The notes under the pieces: model-generated
What the model was told of the DNA's origin: nothing
The model's database searches: none
The model's input: the letters and a program-made list of their open reading frames with translations, nothing else
Position numbers and translations under genes: made by a program
In this document: in pieces, positions 10,919-23,979 of the stretch
How the letters are laid out: each line of letters starts with the position of its first letter
Numbering within the stretch: the first letter of the stretch is position 1
DNA from: Pseudevernia furfuracea
Lineage: Eukaryota; Ascomycota; Lecanoromycetes; Lecanorales; Parmeliaceae
Assembly: GCA_022315425.1 (NCBI GenBank)
Contig: JAIUPT010000030.1
Coordinates: 1,258,819-1,322,818, forward strand
DNA length: 64,000 nucleotides
Direction of reading: 5' to 3'

Positions 10919-13900
10919 ATGGACCTCTTTCGCGTTAGACTAAACTGCGTTGACCACTACCAAGCAAGTCCTACTGCGTTCGATCCCCAACTTCCTGTCG
11001 TCCATGGCTCCAACCAGCAGAGGGCCGTTCCCAAGGTCCCTGTCATCAGGGTTTTCGGTGCCACCGAAACAGGACAGAAGGTATGCGCCCATGTTCATGG
11101 CGCGTTGCCGTACCTCTACGTCAGATACGATGGGAGTCTGATACAGCAAGATGGTAAGACCCACTTCTAATCCCAGTCGCGGATCTTTCTTATACGCCTG
11201 CAGTCGCCACATACATTCGTCAACTCAATCTATCCATCGACCATGCCCTTGCAGTCAGCTACCGCCGCAATATGTACGAGGGAAAAACCGCCTTCGTTGG
11301 GCACATCACTCTCGTCAAGGGTGTCCCATTTTACGGTTACAATGTCGGCTATAAGTTCTTTCTCAAAATCTACATGCTGAACCCACTCCACATGACTCGC
11401 CTGGCAGATCTTTTGCGACAAGGTACGATTATGAAGAAGGTCATCCAACCCTACGAAAGCCACATGCAGTACCTGCTACAATGGATGTGCGACTACAACC
11501 TTTATGGGTGCGCGTACATAAACTGCAGCCAAGTGAAGTTCCGAAGCCCAGTGCCAGACTATTTAGACATGAACAGCACTACTCACCAATGGCACAATCG
11601 GGCAATCCCTCCTTCTCTAATTTCGGACAACGAGATAATCTCGCGGCAAAGCCACTGCTCTATTGAAGTTGATATCTGCGTACAGCACATTCTCAACCGA
11701 CTTGACATCAAATCGCGGCCTATACATCATGACTTCACTGAGCTTAAGAATCCAATTGCGACAGACGAAAAGCTAGTTCAAAGCATGGCAGGTCTCTGGC
11801 GCGATGAGACTAGGAGGAGAAAAGCCAGGATGGGGCAGACGAATCCAGGAAGCAGCCCATTTCCGCCAGAAGTATTGGTGTCTGTTTCAGCGGATCCGAG
11901 AAATATCCAGGCAGGTGGATGGATCCATGAGAAGGAGTATATGGAAAAGATCAAACTCATCATCCAGGACGAGAGGCAGAAGAGTGATGGCAGGAGAATT
12001 GAATTTGATGGATTTGTCGAAGATCAAAGCCTTGAGAAAAAGGTGAAGACATCGCTGGACAGCGTAGAAGACCTTTTTCCGGAGAACCTGGCGCATCTAA
12101 TGCTTTCTCGGTTGGCATCTCAAGCTGCCGTGGATACAACACAGGAGGCGGTTGCCGATATGCCAGAGGTAGACGAAAGCCGGCTTCTCTCTTTCGAGGA
12201 GGATGAATTCCCGGATGAGTCGGACGAAGACTTAGCGCGAGACCTGAGAATGTCGCAGAAGAAGTATGGGCAGCGAACAGATGATGCTATGGAGCAATTC
12301 GCGAACCAGGGCATGAACGAGCTAATGTACGACAACGAAGGCAGGCTTGAAGATGGTGCGTCCACTACCAATGCCACGAAAGTTCCCAGATCAGCTCCAT
12401 TTGCCAAGGGGCAAGACATTACAAGCTCTGCTGAGTTTGAAAAGATGGGAATTAGAAGTGCGGGTAACTATGACCACGCTGAAGAGGACGCTTTTGAAGT
12501 CCCTTTGGAATTTGCAAGCGACATTAGTGCTGAACGAGCGAAGGACTCGACAAAAGATAATCTGCATGACAGAAAGAGACGTAAGCTCCCTAACGGCGAT
12601 CTCCTTACAGTCGCAGATGTCCACCATCACCAGACCAAAGACAGCAGTCGAGAAGGCCATAATGTTTCTGCGAACGGTTCATTGGAATTGCGAGGTAAGG
12701 CTGATCTTGATCAGTCGGTGGCGTTCCTGTCCTCCGAGGGGCCAGATGGAATGCTTCACCCGCGTGAAAATAGCCAGAGAAAGCGGAAAATGCTGCCATC
12801 TTCCCAGGAAGGAATCATCTCCATGACCGGAAACAAGACCCTCTCGTTTCAAGTCGTCAAAGATCCGTATGATCTAAACACCATCAAAAAGCTCAGTCAA
12901 ACCAATACCTCAGATATTAAAGGCTCGCAGAAATCAAAAACCAGCTCGATGTCTTGTCCACCGTCTAGCGAGCCAAGCTCAAGCGCATTCAGTGCACCAA
13001 GGCTTCAATCGCCGCGATCTTTGGCGTCACCGAGGAAAGTGTCATCCCAGGTGTCCGAATGCTCCTCGAAATTTCATCAAGCTTTCGATATCGGACTACG
13101 AAAGGAAATACTGTTACTAATTCATGAACCGCCTCCCGCTTCCGAGATCTTGCTGGAAATGCGAAACGAAAGGCTTCCGTCAATCATCTATCAGAACGCT
13201 TACTATAGTAACGAAAAGGATGTGCCTGAGCGTACCAAAGAGTACGCAGGAAAGGAATTCAAGCTTGAGAGTGGAACGGTTCCATTCCTGGCAAATTTCG
13301 ATCCTACAGGGACGTCGCCAGCAAGTCGAGGAGAGAAACTTAGCGTCGTTGTAGAGAAGACTGATGAGGAGCGACTATATCGAAAACGAAGAATGGCATG
13401 TGGACTTCGAACCTGGGAAATGGAAGAAATGCCTCCCACAAGACAGGAAGTCCAAGCTTGGATAGATAAGCAGGGCGAGGAAATATCGGGGCCTCTGGAT
13501 AAGGCGACTGCCAACGACGGAATCCCGTCGACGAAGGTGGATATCTCGCAGATCGACGGTGCTACTCAAAAGAACAAGCACGGGTTCAAATATTCACAAA
13601 AGCAGAAATCGACCAGTGTACAACACGAAACTCAGTATATGAGCGTCATGAGTCTTGAAATTCACGTCAGTACTCGTGGGATTCTAGTGCCTAATCCCGA
13701 GCAGGATGAAATTGGGTGCGTTTTCTGGTGTCTCCAGTCCGATGAAGAGGATCTAGTGGTCAACGGCATCAATGAAGGGACACACGTGGGAGTTTTGGCC
13801 CTGTCGGATAGCGGAGGGTTGGCCCATAGAATCTCCCAGCACACTGGCGTGGAGGTGGAAGAGGAGACTTCTGAACTTGAGTTGATCAACCGCATGGTGG

Positions 13901-16176
13901 ATATCGTTCGGGGCTATGACCCTGACATCCTAACCGGCTACGAGGTGCACAGTGGGTCCTGGGGATATATGATAGAACGAGCTCGATGCAAATACGACTA
14001 TAATCTGTGCGACGAATTGTCAAGAATGAAATCCCAGTCGCACGGTCGATTTGGCAAAGAGGACGATCGCTGGGGTTTCAATCACACTTCCACCATTAGA
14101 GTCACAGGAAGGCATATGATCAACGTTTGGCGCGCAATGAGAGGAGAGCTGAATCTGCTGCAGTATACGATGGAGAACGTCGTTTTTCAGCTCTGTCATC
14201 GCCGTATACCGCATTATTCTTTCCAAGACCTGACAGTCTGGTACAAAAGTGGCAAACCAAAGGACCTCGCTAAAGTTGTGGATTACTATATCTCCCGTGT
14301 CCAGCTAGACCTAGAGATCTTGGAACAGAATGAGCTTATTCCAAGGACCAGTGAGCAAGCGCGATTGCTGGGGGTGGATTTCTTTTCAGTGTTTTCGCGA
14401 GGATCTCAATTCAAGGTCGAATCACTCATGTTTCGAATTGCCAAGCCAGAGAATTTCTTGCTGCCGTCACCGAGTCGAAAGCAAGTCGGCCAGCAGAACG
14501 CCTTGGAATGTCTGCCTTTGGTGATGGAGCCTCAAAGCGCCTTTTACAACAGCCCACTGCTGGTGCTTGACTTTCAATCTCTGTATCCGAGCGTGATGAT
14601 TGCATACAATTACTGCTACTCCACGTTCTTAGGAAGGGTGGTTAGCTGGCGTGGTCAAAACAAGATGGGTTTTACAGACTATCATAGAGAGCCAAGGCTC
14701 TTGGAGCTTTTCAAAGACCAAATCAACATCGCGCCAAACGGTATGATGTATGCCAAACCAGATCTTCGCAAGTCTCTCCTCGCAAAGATGCTCGGCGAGA
14801 TCCTGGAGACTCGAGTCATGGTCAAAAGCGGGATGAAGGTCGATAGGGATGACAAGACTCTGCAGAGGCTACTCAACAACAGACAGCTCGCATTGAAGCT
14901 CATTGCCAATGTCACTTACGGTTACACCTCTGCCTCCTTCTCTGGGCGCATGCCATGCTCAGAGATTGCCGACAGCATTGTCCAGACAGGTCGTGAGACA
15001 TTGGAGAAAGCCATTGCATTGATACACTCGGTGGAAAGGTGGGGAGCCGAGGTGGTGTACGGTGACACTGACAGTCTCTTCGTCTATCTCAAGGGCCGCA
15101 CCAAAGGCGAGGCGTTTGACATCGGCAGAGAGATCGCCAAGACCATTACGGACATGAATCCTAGACCGATTAAATTAAAATTCGAAAAAGTGTATTTTCC
15201 ATGCGTGTTACTCGCAAAGAAGCGATATGTAGGTCTCAAATACGAGAGCAAGGATCAAATGGTGCCAGACTTTGATGCTAAGGGTATTGAGACCGTGCGC
15301 CGAGACGGAACACCAGCTGAGCAGAAGATCGAAGAGAAAGCATTGAAGATTCTGTTCCGCTCGGCGGATTTGAGCCAGGTCAAAAGCTACTTCCAGCGAC
15401 AGTGCGCGAAGATCATGAAAGGAAAAGTGTCCATCCAAGACTTCTGTTTCGCGAAAGAGGTCAAGCTTGGTACGTACAGCGACAAGGGTCTGCCGCCTCC
15501 AGGAGCACTCATTAGCACCAGGAGGATGTTAGAGGACCCTCGTGCGGAACCGCAATACGGAGAGCGTGTTCCCTACGTCGTGATTACAGGAGCCCCAGGG
15601 GCTAGGCTGATCGATCGATGCGTATCTCCGAACGTGCTATTGCACAACGATAATAATGAATTGGATGCAGAATACTACATTTTGAAGAATCTTGTCCCAC
15701 CTCTTGAACGCATCTTCAACCTCGTTGGAGCGAACGTACGACAGTGGTACGACGAAATGCCCAAATTTCAGCGAGTGCGCCGCATAGAAGCAGGGGCAAC
15801 CACAGGAGGAAAGGATTTGGTCATGTCGAAGAAGACACTAGAATCTTACATGAAATCTTCTACCTGCATCGTCTGTCATGCGAAGCTCGAAGAAGAAATG
15901 GCGATCTGCGCCAGATGCATGCAACATGCCGACAGCTCTCTTATGACATTGCACTCGCGGCTCAACAAAGCAGAGAGGAAGGCTGTCAACCTGGAGAACG
16001 TGTGTCGCTCTTGTGCGAGTCTGGCTTGGGGCGAGGAGGTGAAATGTGACAGCAAGGATTGTCCTGTCTTCTATACCCGGACGAGGCATATGGCAGGTCT
16101 ACGAAGTTCGAAAATAATGGCGGAACCGGTGATGGGGATCTTGGAGGAGCTTGAGGCTGGCGATTTGGATTGGTAA
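10919..16176 (+). CDS. REV3: DNA polymerase zeta catalytic subunit
   Basis: Two exons (10919-11153, 11204-16176) encode 1735 residues of a B-family polymerase for translesion synthesis. The N-terminus MDLFRVRLNCVDHY and SYRRNMYEGKTAFVGHI match Rev3. A long, poorly conserved acidic middle follows, typical of the family. The degenerate exonuclease region lies around GYDPDILTGYEVHSGSWGY. Polymerase motifs are intact: motif A DFQSLYPSVMIAYN, motif B NRQLALKLIANVTYGYTSAS and motif C YGDTDSLFV with the catalytic Asp pair. The C-terminus has the two cysteine clusters, CIVCHAKLEEEMAICARC (CysA) and CRSC...CDSKDC (CysB, the iron-sulphur type that recruits Pol31/Pol32). It acts in the nucleus with Rev7. 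The single 50-bp intron restores the frame exactly (IQQD to VATYIRQLN). Confidence 0.97.
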
Positions 16177-16611
16177 CTCGCATTGGATCTGGCGATTGCA
16201 TTGAAGGCGTACGCATTATACCCCATGGAAAGCATTGCAATGGCGTTACAGTCTAGAGATCTAGAGTGTATTATGTATATCGAGGTAGATAATTGATTAT
16301 GCATTATATGTTTTCGAGGAAGACTTTGAATTTGAACGAGGCACCGAGCCGTGCGTCATCTTTATAGATCCTTAGATCCTAAACCTACAATTCTGAGAAG
16401 GTCAGATCCTCACATATAGAACATAACCGCTTCCACTCAAGTAAAGGTTCGGAACTGACCGAAGCACCCAAGTGTGGGCAAAGCCCACAAGTTCGTCTCC
16501 GAATTTGACAACGAAAAGTCGCGTCAAAGCCAAACCTGACACCTTGCATACCCAAACCATAAGCACGATGAGTGTGATACTTTTGCACCTCAAAGAGCTG
16601 CCCCCGTCGTG
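16177..16611. other. intergenic spacer
   Basis: 3' region of REV3 and promoter of the SMP-domain gene. No supported gene; the minus-strand frames at 16385-16593 have no recognisable domain. Confidence 0.5.
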
Positions 16612-19401
16612 ATGGGCATCTCTATTGCTTTCATACTAATCTATCTACTCGGTGGTCTAACCTTGCTTCCTATTCTTCTCGCCATTGTTCTTCTGCATGT
16701 GTACCTCACGTTCCCCGTACGAAATCTGTCCTCGGTCTCGTCTGACACCGCTTCGGACTCCCTCCGTGATGGCAAAGATGACGGACGAAATCTCAAATCC
16801 CGTGCGAGTATCGCAGATATCGCAGAGAAGTTCAAACGCGCACATGAGCCCGATGTTGCAGCTGGCTATTTCGCCGTGTGCCGCGAATACGTACCCGGAG
16901 GTATCAATGGCAAACCACCAGAGAGGACGACCCCGGCTGGGGCGGTAATAACTACAGAAAGCCCTAGCGTGTACCAGAGCATGTACAGAAGCATATTTGA
17001 CCGGAAGCAAGGCCCAAGTCTGGATTCTGGGAAAGGCAACGGTAAAACCGTCAAGCGGGCAAGGAATGTCTTCTTTGTCGTTCTACGGCACGGACATTTA
17101 ATGCTCTACGAAGACTCAGAACAGCTGGAGGTGAAACATGTAATATCACTGGAACTTCACGACGTCAGCATCTACGGTGGAGGAGACGAAATTCCGGAAG
17201 GAGAACTGTGGATCAAGAGAAATGCTATACGGTTGACGAGAAAATCTGGGTTTGAAGATCCAGCTTCTGCGTCCAAGCCTTTCTACCTGTTCTCCGAGAA
17301 CTGCTCAGACAAAGAAGATTTCTATTTTGCGCTATTGCAGAATCAGGATGTCGAGCCAAATGCGCCTGATAATCCGCCAAGGCCACAGCAGTACGAGACC
17401 AAGCACATCATCGGGCTTGTGCAGAGCTTGCATTCGTCGGAAGAGCAGTTGCAGACGAGGTGGATCAATGGGCTTGCGGGTAGACTCTTCCTTGCCCTTT
17501 ACAAAACCCAGGTCATCGAGGAACTCATACGCAAAAAGATCACTAAGAAGATTGCACGGGTGAAGAAGCCTGCCTTCCTCTCCGGTCTCGTACTTCGAAA
17601 AATTGAGATGGGGGAGAGTGCACCCCAGATCACCAATCCGCGACTCAATGACCTCACGATCAACGGCGACTGCTGTGCTGAGGCAGACTTCAAGTACAAC
17701 GGCAACTTCCGCCTAGAGATCGCAGCTACAGCTCGCATAGACCTTGGGGCGCGATTCAAAGCTCGAGAGGTCAACCTAGTGCTGGCAGTCGTTGTTAAAA
17801 AACTGAACGGTCATGTCTTGGTGAAGTTCAAACCACCTCCAAGTAATCGTGTCTGGATCTCCTTTGAGACAATGCCTGATATGGAGATGACCATCGAGCC
17901 GATTGTCAGTTCTCGACAGATCACGTATGGCATTATTTTACGAGCGATCGAGAGCAGGATTAGGGAGGTTATGGCCGAGACCATAGTCATGCCGCACTGG
18001 GACGATAGCCCATTTACAGACACTAGACAACAAAAATTCCGAGGAGGCATCTGGGCGGACCAAGGGACGACTGGTGGAATGCCAACTGAACATACCAAAA
18101 TTCCAGACGAAGCACCGGAAGACGATGCCGAGCTCGAAGAAGCTGCTCCAGTCCCCCACCGTACGAAAGATGAAAGGACCTTGAGCATGCCGGTCTCGTT
18201 CGATTCCTTTGCCTCAAATCCAATTTCAAAAGCAGCAGCAGGTTCCAAACCAAGCTTCGATGGGACTGCTAAAGATAGCTCTCCAGAGCCACCGCCACCA
18301 CCCAAAGCGCTCAGATCGCGCTCGTTTGCATCAGCTGCCAACCCACTCCTGAGCATGGACAACGCAAATTTTGACTCTGTTCAGCCGATGAAGAACATCA
18401 AACAGCAACAAGATGCGACTAGTGCAATGATGGCGATCTCGAACCGCTCGCGCCCCATATCGCCAACCGAGATTTCTATGGGAGCAGCCCCAGGCCCATC
18501 TACGTTGTGGGAGAACAGCCAAAAAACCAGTAGTAGATCCTCTACGTTTTCTGACTTCACTGGCACACCTGAGCAGAACCCTCCACAAGATGCGTATTCA
18601 TTTAGCCCCAGCCAAACTTCTTTGCCTGCAACTCCCACGAGTACAAGCTCACGATCAACGAAGTCTACCTTTGGAAATGATATGCCACAGCCTAGATCAT
18701 TGCAAGCAGACATCCGCACGCCAGTATCGTCAGAGAAAAGACAATCAATAGTAGCCCTTGGCGCGGCGACTGCAGCCGCCAAGAAATGGGGTTGGGGGGT
18801 ACTAAGCAGAAACATGGATCAGAAAAATCAGCAGGCTCCTGATCCAGATCGCGCTGGAACTCCCAAACATCCCATCGGGCGAGGTCGCCCTTTACCTCCA
18901 CCCGGCCAGCCCTTACCATTCCCTGAAGGGCCTCGCGCGAAGACGACGCCGGCCACGACCCCCAAAAGAAAGCCTGTTCCAAAAGCAGACCTACCTCAAA
19001 GACGTCAAGATGAGGCGAAGGCACGTCCAGTCCTCCCGCCAGCACTTCCGGCCCGCAAAAGGCAAGGGTCAGCACACATTGACCATGAAAGCGATGGAGG
19101 GCTCTTGGTTGTCAAAGCCCCGCCCGAATCTGAGCCCTCGAGCCCAACCGACGACAAGCGGGATGAATACATGAGTGACGTTAGGGTTGAACCTGCAAAC
19201 GACAAGGAGGAGTCTACAACTAGCTTACTGGATGGCATTGCGCCAGGCGTGGGGGGCGATAGCCCAGAACGAGGACGGAGCTCGACTTTCATTCAAGACT
19301 CGCACGCGGAGTATGAGAACTCTCATTCTAGTTGGCAGTCGGCGCAAGAGGAAGAAGCGAGATCAAAGAGCATGTGGCTGGATACCCATGAGCATTCGTG
19401 A
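16612..19401 (+). CDS. SMP-domain lipid-transfer protein, NVJ2/TEX2-like
   Basis: Intronless, 929 residues. An N-terminal hydrophobic segment (about residues 5-35, IAFILIYLLGGLTLLPILLA) would anchor it in the ER membrane. A PH-like domain with a large insertion follows, from about YFAVCREYVPGG to YLFSENCSDKEDFYFALLQ. The SMP (TULIP) domain spans about residues 265-460, with WINGLAGRLFLALYKT, VLVKFKPPPSNRVWISFETM and IMPHWDD-like ending MPHWDDSPF. The last 450 residues are low-complexity, rich in Ser/Pro and probably disordered. Yeast Nvj2 works at nucleus-vacuole and ER-Golgi contacts; human TEX2 is the homologue. Start chosen at the ATG 16612, since the upstream GTG is not a eukaryotic start. 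The assignment is by domain order and motifs. Confidence 0.85.
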   Translation: MGISIAFILIYLLGGLTLLPILLAIVLLHVYLTFPVRNLSSVSSDTASDSLRDGKDDGRNLKSRASIADIAEKFKRAHEPDVAAGYFAVCREYVPGGINGKPPERTTPAGAVITTESPSVYQSMYRSIFDRKQGPSLDSGKGNGKTVKRARNVFFVVLRHGHLMLYEDSEQLEVKHVISLELHDVSIYGGGDEIPEGELWIKRNAIRLTRKSGFEDPASASKPFYLFSENCSDKEDFYFALLQNQDVEPNAPDNPPRPQQYETKHIIGLVQSLHSSEEQLQTRWINGLAGRLFLALYKTQVIEELIRKKITKKIARVKKPAFLSGLVLRKIEMGESAPQITNPRLNDLTINGDCCAEADFKYNGNFRLEIAATARIDLGARFKAREVNLVLAVVVKKLNGHVLVKFKPPPSNRVWISFETMPDMEMTIEPIVSSRQITYGIILRAIESRIREVMAETIVMPHWDDSPFTDTRQQKFRGGIWADQGTTGGMPTEHTKIPDEAPEDDAELEEAAPVPHRTKDERTLSMPVSFDSFASNPISKAAAGSKPSFDGTAKDSSPEPPPPPKALRSRSFASAANPLLSMDNANFDSVQPMKNIKQQQDATSAMMAISNRSRPISPTEISMGAAPGPSTLWENSQKTSSRSSTFSDFTGTPEQNPPQDAYSFSPSQTSLPATPTSTSSRSTKSTFGNDMPQPRSLQADIRTPVSSEKRQSIVALGAATAAAKKWGWGVLSRNMDQKNQQAPDPDRAGTPKHPIGRGRPLPPPGQPLPFPEGPRAKTTPATTPKRKPVPKADLPQRRQDEAKARPVLPPALPARKRQGSAHIDHESDGGLLVVKAPPESEPSSPTDDKRDEYMSDVRVEPANDKEESTTSLLDGIAPGVGGDSPERGRSSTFIQDSHAEYENSHSSWQSAQEEEARSKSMWLDTHEHS

Positions 19402-20051
19402 TTACATGCATTAGCGGGTATGGGGCGTTGTCGACATGCAAGATGTCAGGGCATTAGAGCGATGGGTTGACTTTGAGACTCAATTAAACGCATGATAACT
19501 ACTGTAATAAAGTCACGAGTATGTACGTGAATGCAAACGACGGAATTGTATGCGCAAGCAATGAAGTGAGCTGGGGGTAAAACCGAAACCCCGTCTTTCG
19601 GTTCTTATGTTACCGTCTCCGACATTACAGCTACAGATCGTAGTCTTAGGAAGGTAGCCGAGTGGATAGTTATGGGGGGTTGACTCAAATATTGATATCT
19701 TTGACCTAGATTCTACCTGCCAATAGAATATCGCAGTTAAGATATCGTAAGATCGAAGAATATCGTAGAGTGAGTCTGTATACTTAACAGGAGACAGCTT
19801 ATCGATCTTCTGTATGCCAAGCCATAAGGCTGACGACGATGACGGAGAAGTTTGAGCATACTCTACGGATCCTGGTGCTACAGATTTCTGCCTGAATAGA
19901 GATACGTACTGCCCTCGAATTTCTTAAAAATAGCTCTTCGATACCTGCTTTTAGATACAAATCTCCTTCTCCTCCCATCCATCTTTCCATCCTCATGTGG
20001 GTTGTCTAGTAAAACAGTATCTACTACCACCATCGTGCTTTCCCATTGGCC
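19402..20051. other. intergenic spacer upstream of SLA2
   Basis: No gene supported. A tRNA-like string near 19650-19718 begins with GTAGCCGAGTGG but cannot be folded (see rejected items). The pyrimidine-rich region near 19965-20050 immediately precedes the SLA2 start. Confidence 0.5.
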
Positions 20052-23000
20052 ATGTCTTATGGCTACGGGGGGTCAAGCTCACGCAATGTCGACTTGGGAA
20101 AGTAAGACAGCACCAAATACCCCCTATTCCATGCTGTCATTGTCGCCGAAACAGGCATCAGATGTCATGGATATTAATTCTTTCTCTAGATCAGAGACCG
20201 ACCTCGCAATCAACATCCGCAAAGCAACAAGCATAGGTCAGTTATCACGTTGTGATTGCCTCGTGCTGGAGCTAGAGGTATTCTAATATCTGTTTGTCTG
20301 TCTAGAAGAGACTGCACCCAAACGTACATCTTTCAACGAGCATGCGCCTGAAGAGCTTCTTGTGCTCACGGTATCCAGGCAAACACGTCCGAGCATGCAT
20401 CGTCTACACATGGGACCACAAGTCATCCCAGTCCTTCTGGGCGGGCATGAAAGTGTGCGTCTACAAGCTCCGGGCCATATTCCCTGCCCAAAAACAATTA
20501 TCGGAGCTCGTTAATGCTAATGACAACGCTTTTCCGCTACAGGCAACCCATCCTCGCCGACGAAGTTCAGACGTTCAAAGCTTTGATTACCGTACATAAA
20601 GTCCTCCAAGAAGGGCACCCGATTGCTGTCAAGGAAGCGCAGGCGAACATACATTGGCTAGAGAGTCTAACGAGAGGTGTCACAGGAGAAGGACTTCGAG
20701 GTATGGTCCCTTATTGCGCGCGAGAGGGACTCCGGGCACTTTCGGGAGGCAGTGAAGGCTCAGGGTCAGAAGGGCAGAGTTTTGACGGTCGAGACAGGAT
20801 ATGGACCTTTGCTACGAGATTATGTTTACTTCCTCTTAGCCAAATTAGCGTTTCACAGGCAGCATCCCGAATTCAATGGTTTGGCTCCTCTTCACAATGT
20901 GCGCATGACAGCAGCTAAGAAGCCTCTCAGGACTTTTTGAGTACGAGGAGTACATTAGCCTGAAGTCGATCAATGACCCCAACGAAGGGTAGCGTACCTC
21001 AGCAATTGGTTCTTCACTGTCTGCTAACCCGCTTTGTAGATACGAGACCATCACAGATCTGATGACTCTTCAAGATCAGATTGATACCTTCCAGAAACTC
21101 GTCTTTGCCCATTTCAGAGGTGGTGCCAATAACGAATGCAGAATTTCAGCGCTGGTTCCTTTGGTGCAAGAAAGTTATGGCATCTACAAATTCGTCACAA
21201 GCATGCTGCGAGCAATGCACACTAGTTCGTATCCCACTTTCGTCTAGGTTGGACAAAAACTGACTGAACGCGCATAGCTACCGGAGATGACGAGGTCCTG
21301 GAACCCTTGCGATCGAGATATGATGCACAGCATCACCGCCTTTTAAAATTCTACTACGAATGCTCAAATCTTCGGTATTTGACTAGCCTGATCCAAGTAC
21401 CCAAACTACCGCAGGAACCGCCTAGTCTCTTCGGCGAAGATGAGGATCGGCCAGCTTTACCACGCCGGCCAACGAGAGAGGTAGAGAAGAAAGAAGAGCC
21501 AGCCCCCCCAAGGTCGCCTCCTCCTGGTAATGCTCCGGACCCCGAACCAATCAATGAGTTTTGGAAAAACGAACACCGAAGGCAGCAAGAGGAATACGAT
21601 GCTGAGCAACGACGATTACAGGATCAATGGAATCAACAACAGTATCAGCAACAATTGGCGCAGCAACAAGCAGAACGTGATTTTGAAGAGCAGCGACGGT
21701 TGCAAGAAGAGCAGCAACGGCTCGCTCAAGAGCAGCTAATGAGAGAACAATATCAAGCGCAGACGCATGGTCGAATGGCTGAGTTAGAACAGCAAAATCT
21801 CAAGGCTCGTGCTCAATACCAACAAGATCAGTTGATGCTGGAACAGTACGATCGTAGGATGAAGGATCTGGAGAACCAGCTAAATCAGCTGAACAACAAC
21901 TTTAACCAGCAAAACTCTTCGAAAGATGAGCAGATTCGCTCGCTCCAAGAGCAAGTCAACACGTGGAGAACAAAGTACGAAGCGCTTGCCAAATTATACT
22001 CCCAATTACGGCACGAGCATCTCGAGCTACTGCAGAAGTTCAAAAGTGTCCAACTCAAAGCGGCGTCAGCGCAAGAAGCGATCGACAAAAGGGAGAAACT
22101 AGAGCGCGAGATTAAGACCAAGAATCTTGAGCTAGCAGATATGATCCGAGAAAGAGACAGAGCTCTTCACGAGAAGGACCGAGTCACAGGGGGTAACAGA
22201 GAGGAGGTCGAAAAGCTTAAACGCGAGCTTCGATTTGCTCTCGAGAAGGCAGACAATGCGGAGCGTGCCAAAGGCTCCGAGCTGTCTTCGATGCTGGCGA
22301 AGTACAATCGGGAAATGGCTGACCTTGAGGAAGCTTTGCGGGTAGAGCTCTCTACTGTGAGCTATGCGAGAACTTGCTAACGTCGTAATAGAATAAGACT
22401 CGATCTCTTGACGATGTTCACTCAAAGTATGGAGAGCGTGACGGGGACCTCGAGCGGAGCCTTCGCGAGAAAGAAGAGGAGCTCGAAATATACAAGTCCG
22501 GCATGGACCAAACTCTGCTTGAGCTCAACGAGCTGAGGATGGTATGTTCTTAGAAGACTAACCAGTGAACTCACTAATGATTTTAGAATGGCGGAGATAC
22601 GGACAAAGCTCTTGATGAACAAATTGACCAGGTGCTTTTGGGCAATATTCAGAAGATCAACGATATTATCGACTCTGTGCTACAAAGTGGCGTTCAGCGT
22701 GTGGATGACGCTCTCTATGAGCTCGACTCCTCAATGCAAGCAGGAAACCAAAATGCCTCGGCCCCATACGTCCTGTCTCAAATCGAGAAAGCGTCCGCCA
22801 GTGCTACTGAATTCTCAACAGCATTCAACAATTTCATCGCTGATGGGCCGAATAGCCCTCATGCCGACATTATCCGCACTGTCAGCGTCTTTGCCGGCTC
22901 GATAGCAGACGTGCTTAGCAATACGAAAGGGCTCACCCGTTTTGCTACTGAGGAGAAGAAAGCCGATCAGCTCACAAATGCTGGCCGCCAGTCTGCCCAG

Positions 23001-23979
23001 TCTACAGTGAAATTTTTCCGTGCTCTCCAGTCATTCCGTTTGGAAGGCTTAGAAGCTACCCAGAGGACCGACGTCGTTATCAACAACAACCATGAAGTTC
23101 TGATGAACCTTCAAAAGCTCTCTAAGCTTGCAGACGCTTTCGCTCCTAACTCCGGGAAAATCACAAACGCAAAGGGCGACCTTGGAGATCTAGTAGACAC
23201 TGAGTTGACGAATGCCGCGAAGGCTATTGATGCCGCTGCAGAACGTTTGAACAAGCTGATGAACAAGCCCAGAGAAGGCTACAGCACTTACGAGCTCCGA
23301 ATCCACGATAGCATCCTCCAGGCTGCGATAGCCGTTACGAACGCCATCGCTCAGCTAATCAAAGCCGCCACTGCTTCCCAGCAAGAAATTGTCAAAGAAG
23401 GGCGTGGCTCCTCTTCCCGAACAGCTTTCTACAAAAAGAATAACCGATGGACGGAGGGGCTCATCAGCGCCGCGAAGGCGGTTGCTTCTTCCACCAATAC
23501 ACTCATCGAGACGGCGGATGGTGTTATTAGCAACCGAAACAGCCCAGAGCAGCTCATTGTCGCCAGTAACGACGTGGCAGCTTCTACTGCACAGCTCGTG
23601 GCGGCAAGTCGAGTTAAGGCGAATTTCGGCAGCAGGACGCAGGATCGACTTGAAGAAGCCAGCAAGGCAGTCGGCAGAGCATGTAGAAGTTTGGTCAAAC
23701 AGGTGCAAGACATCATTAGTCAAAGAAACAGGGAAGAGGGAGAAGAAGTGGACTATGCGGCATTGAGTGGACATGAGTTCAAGGTCAGAGAGATGGAACA
23801 GCAGGTTAGTGACCCCAAGTCCGGCTTCGATTGGGCTTTGTTGGCGACAATGGTTTGGAGGTAGCTATTTACTGACATGATCTGTGGCTTAGGTTGAGAT
23901 TCTGCAACTGGAGAACAATCTCGCACAGGCTAGACAGAGACTGGGCGAGATGAGAAAGATATCGTACCAGGAGGACTAG
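20052..23979 (+). CDS. SLA2: Endocytic adaptor Sla2/End4 (HIP1R homologue)
   Basis: Multi-exon gene starting at ATG 20052 (MSYGYGGSSSRNVDLGK, then SETDLAINIRKATSI). It couples PtdIns(4,5)P2 membranes and clathrin to cortical actin during endocytosis. The ANTH domain occupies roughly the first 280 residues (KHVRACIVYTWDHKSS, VQTFKALITVHKVLQEGHP, IHWLESLTRG, LFEYEEYISLKSINDPNEGY). A proline-rich linker (PPRSPPPGN) and a long Gln-rich coiled coil follow (EEQRRLQEEQQRLAQEQ). The C-terminal I/LWEQ (THATCH) actin-binding domain contains RWTEGLISAAKAVASSTN and VEILQLENNLAQARQRL. At least nine introns are needed, including a 50-nt intron at about 22331-22391. In Pezizomycotina SLA2 is the classical border gene of the mating-type locus, which agrees with MAT1-1-1 lying 1.7 kb downstream. 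Confidence 0.93.

Noticed and set aside
19650..19718. tRNA-like string starting GTAGCCGAGTGG with a distant CTACC
   Set aside because: The D-arm start looks like tRNA-Leu/Ser, and GGTAG can pair with CTACC, but no anticodon stem or T-arm with a GTTC-type loop can be formed. At most a decayed tRNA.
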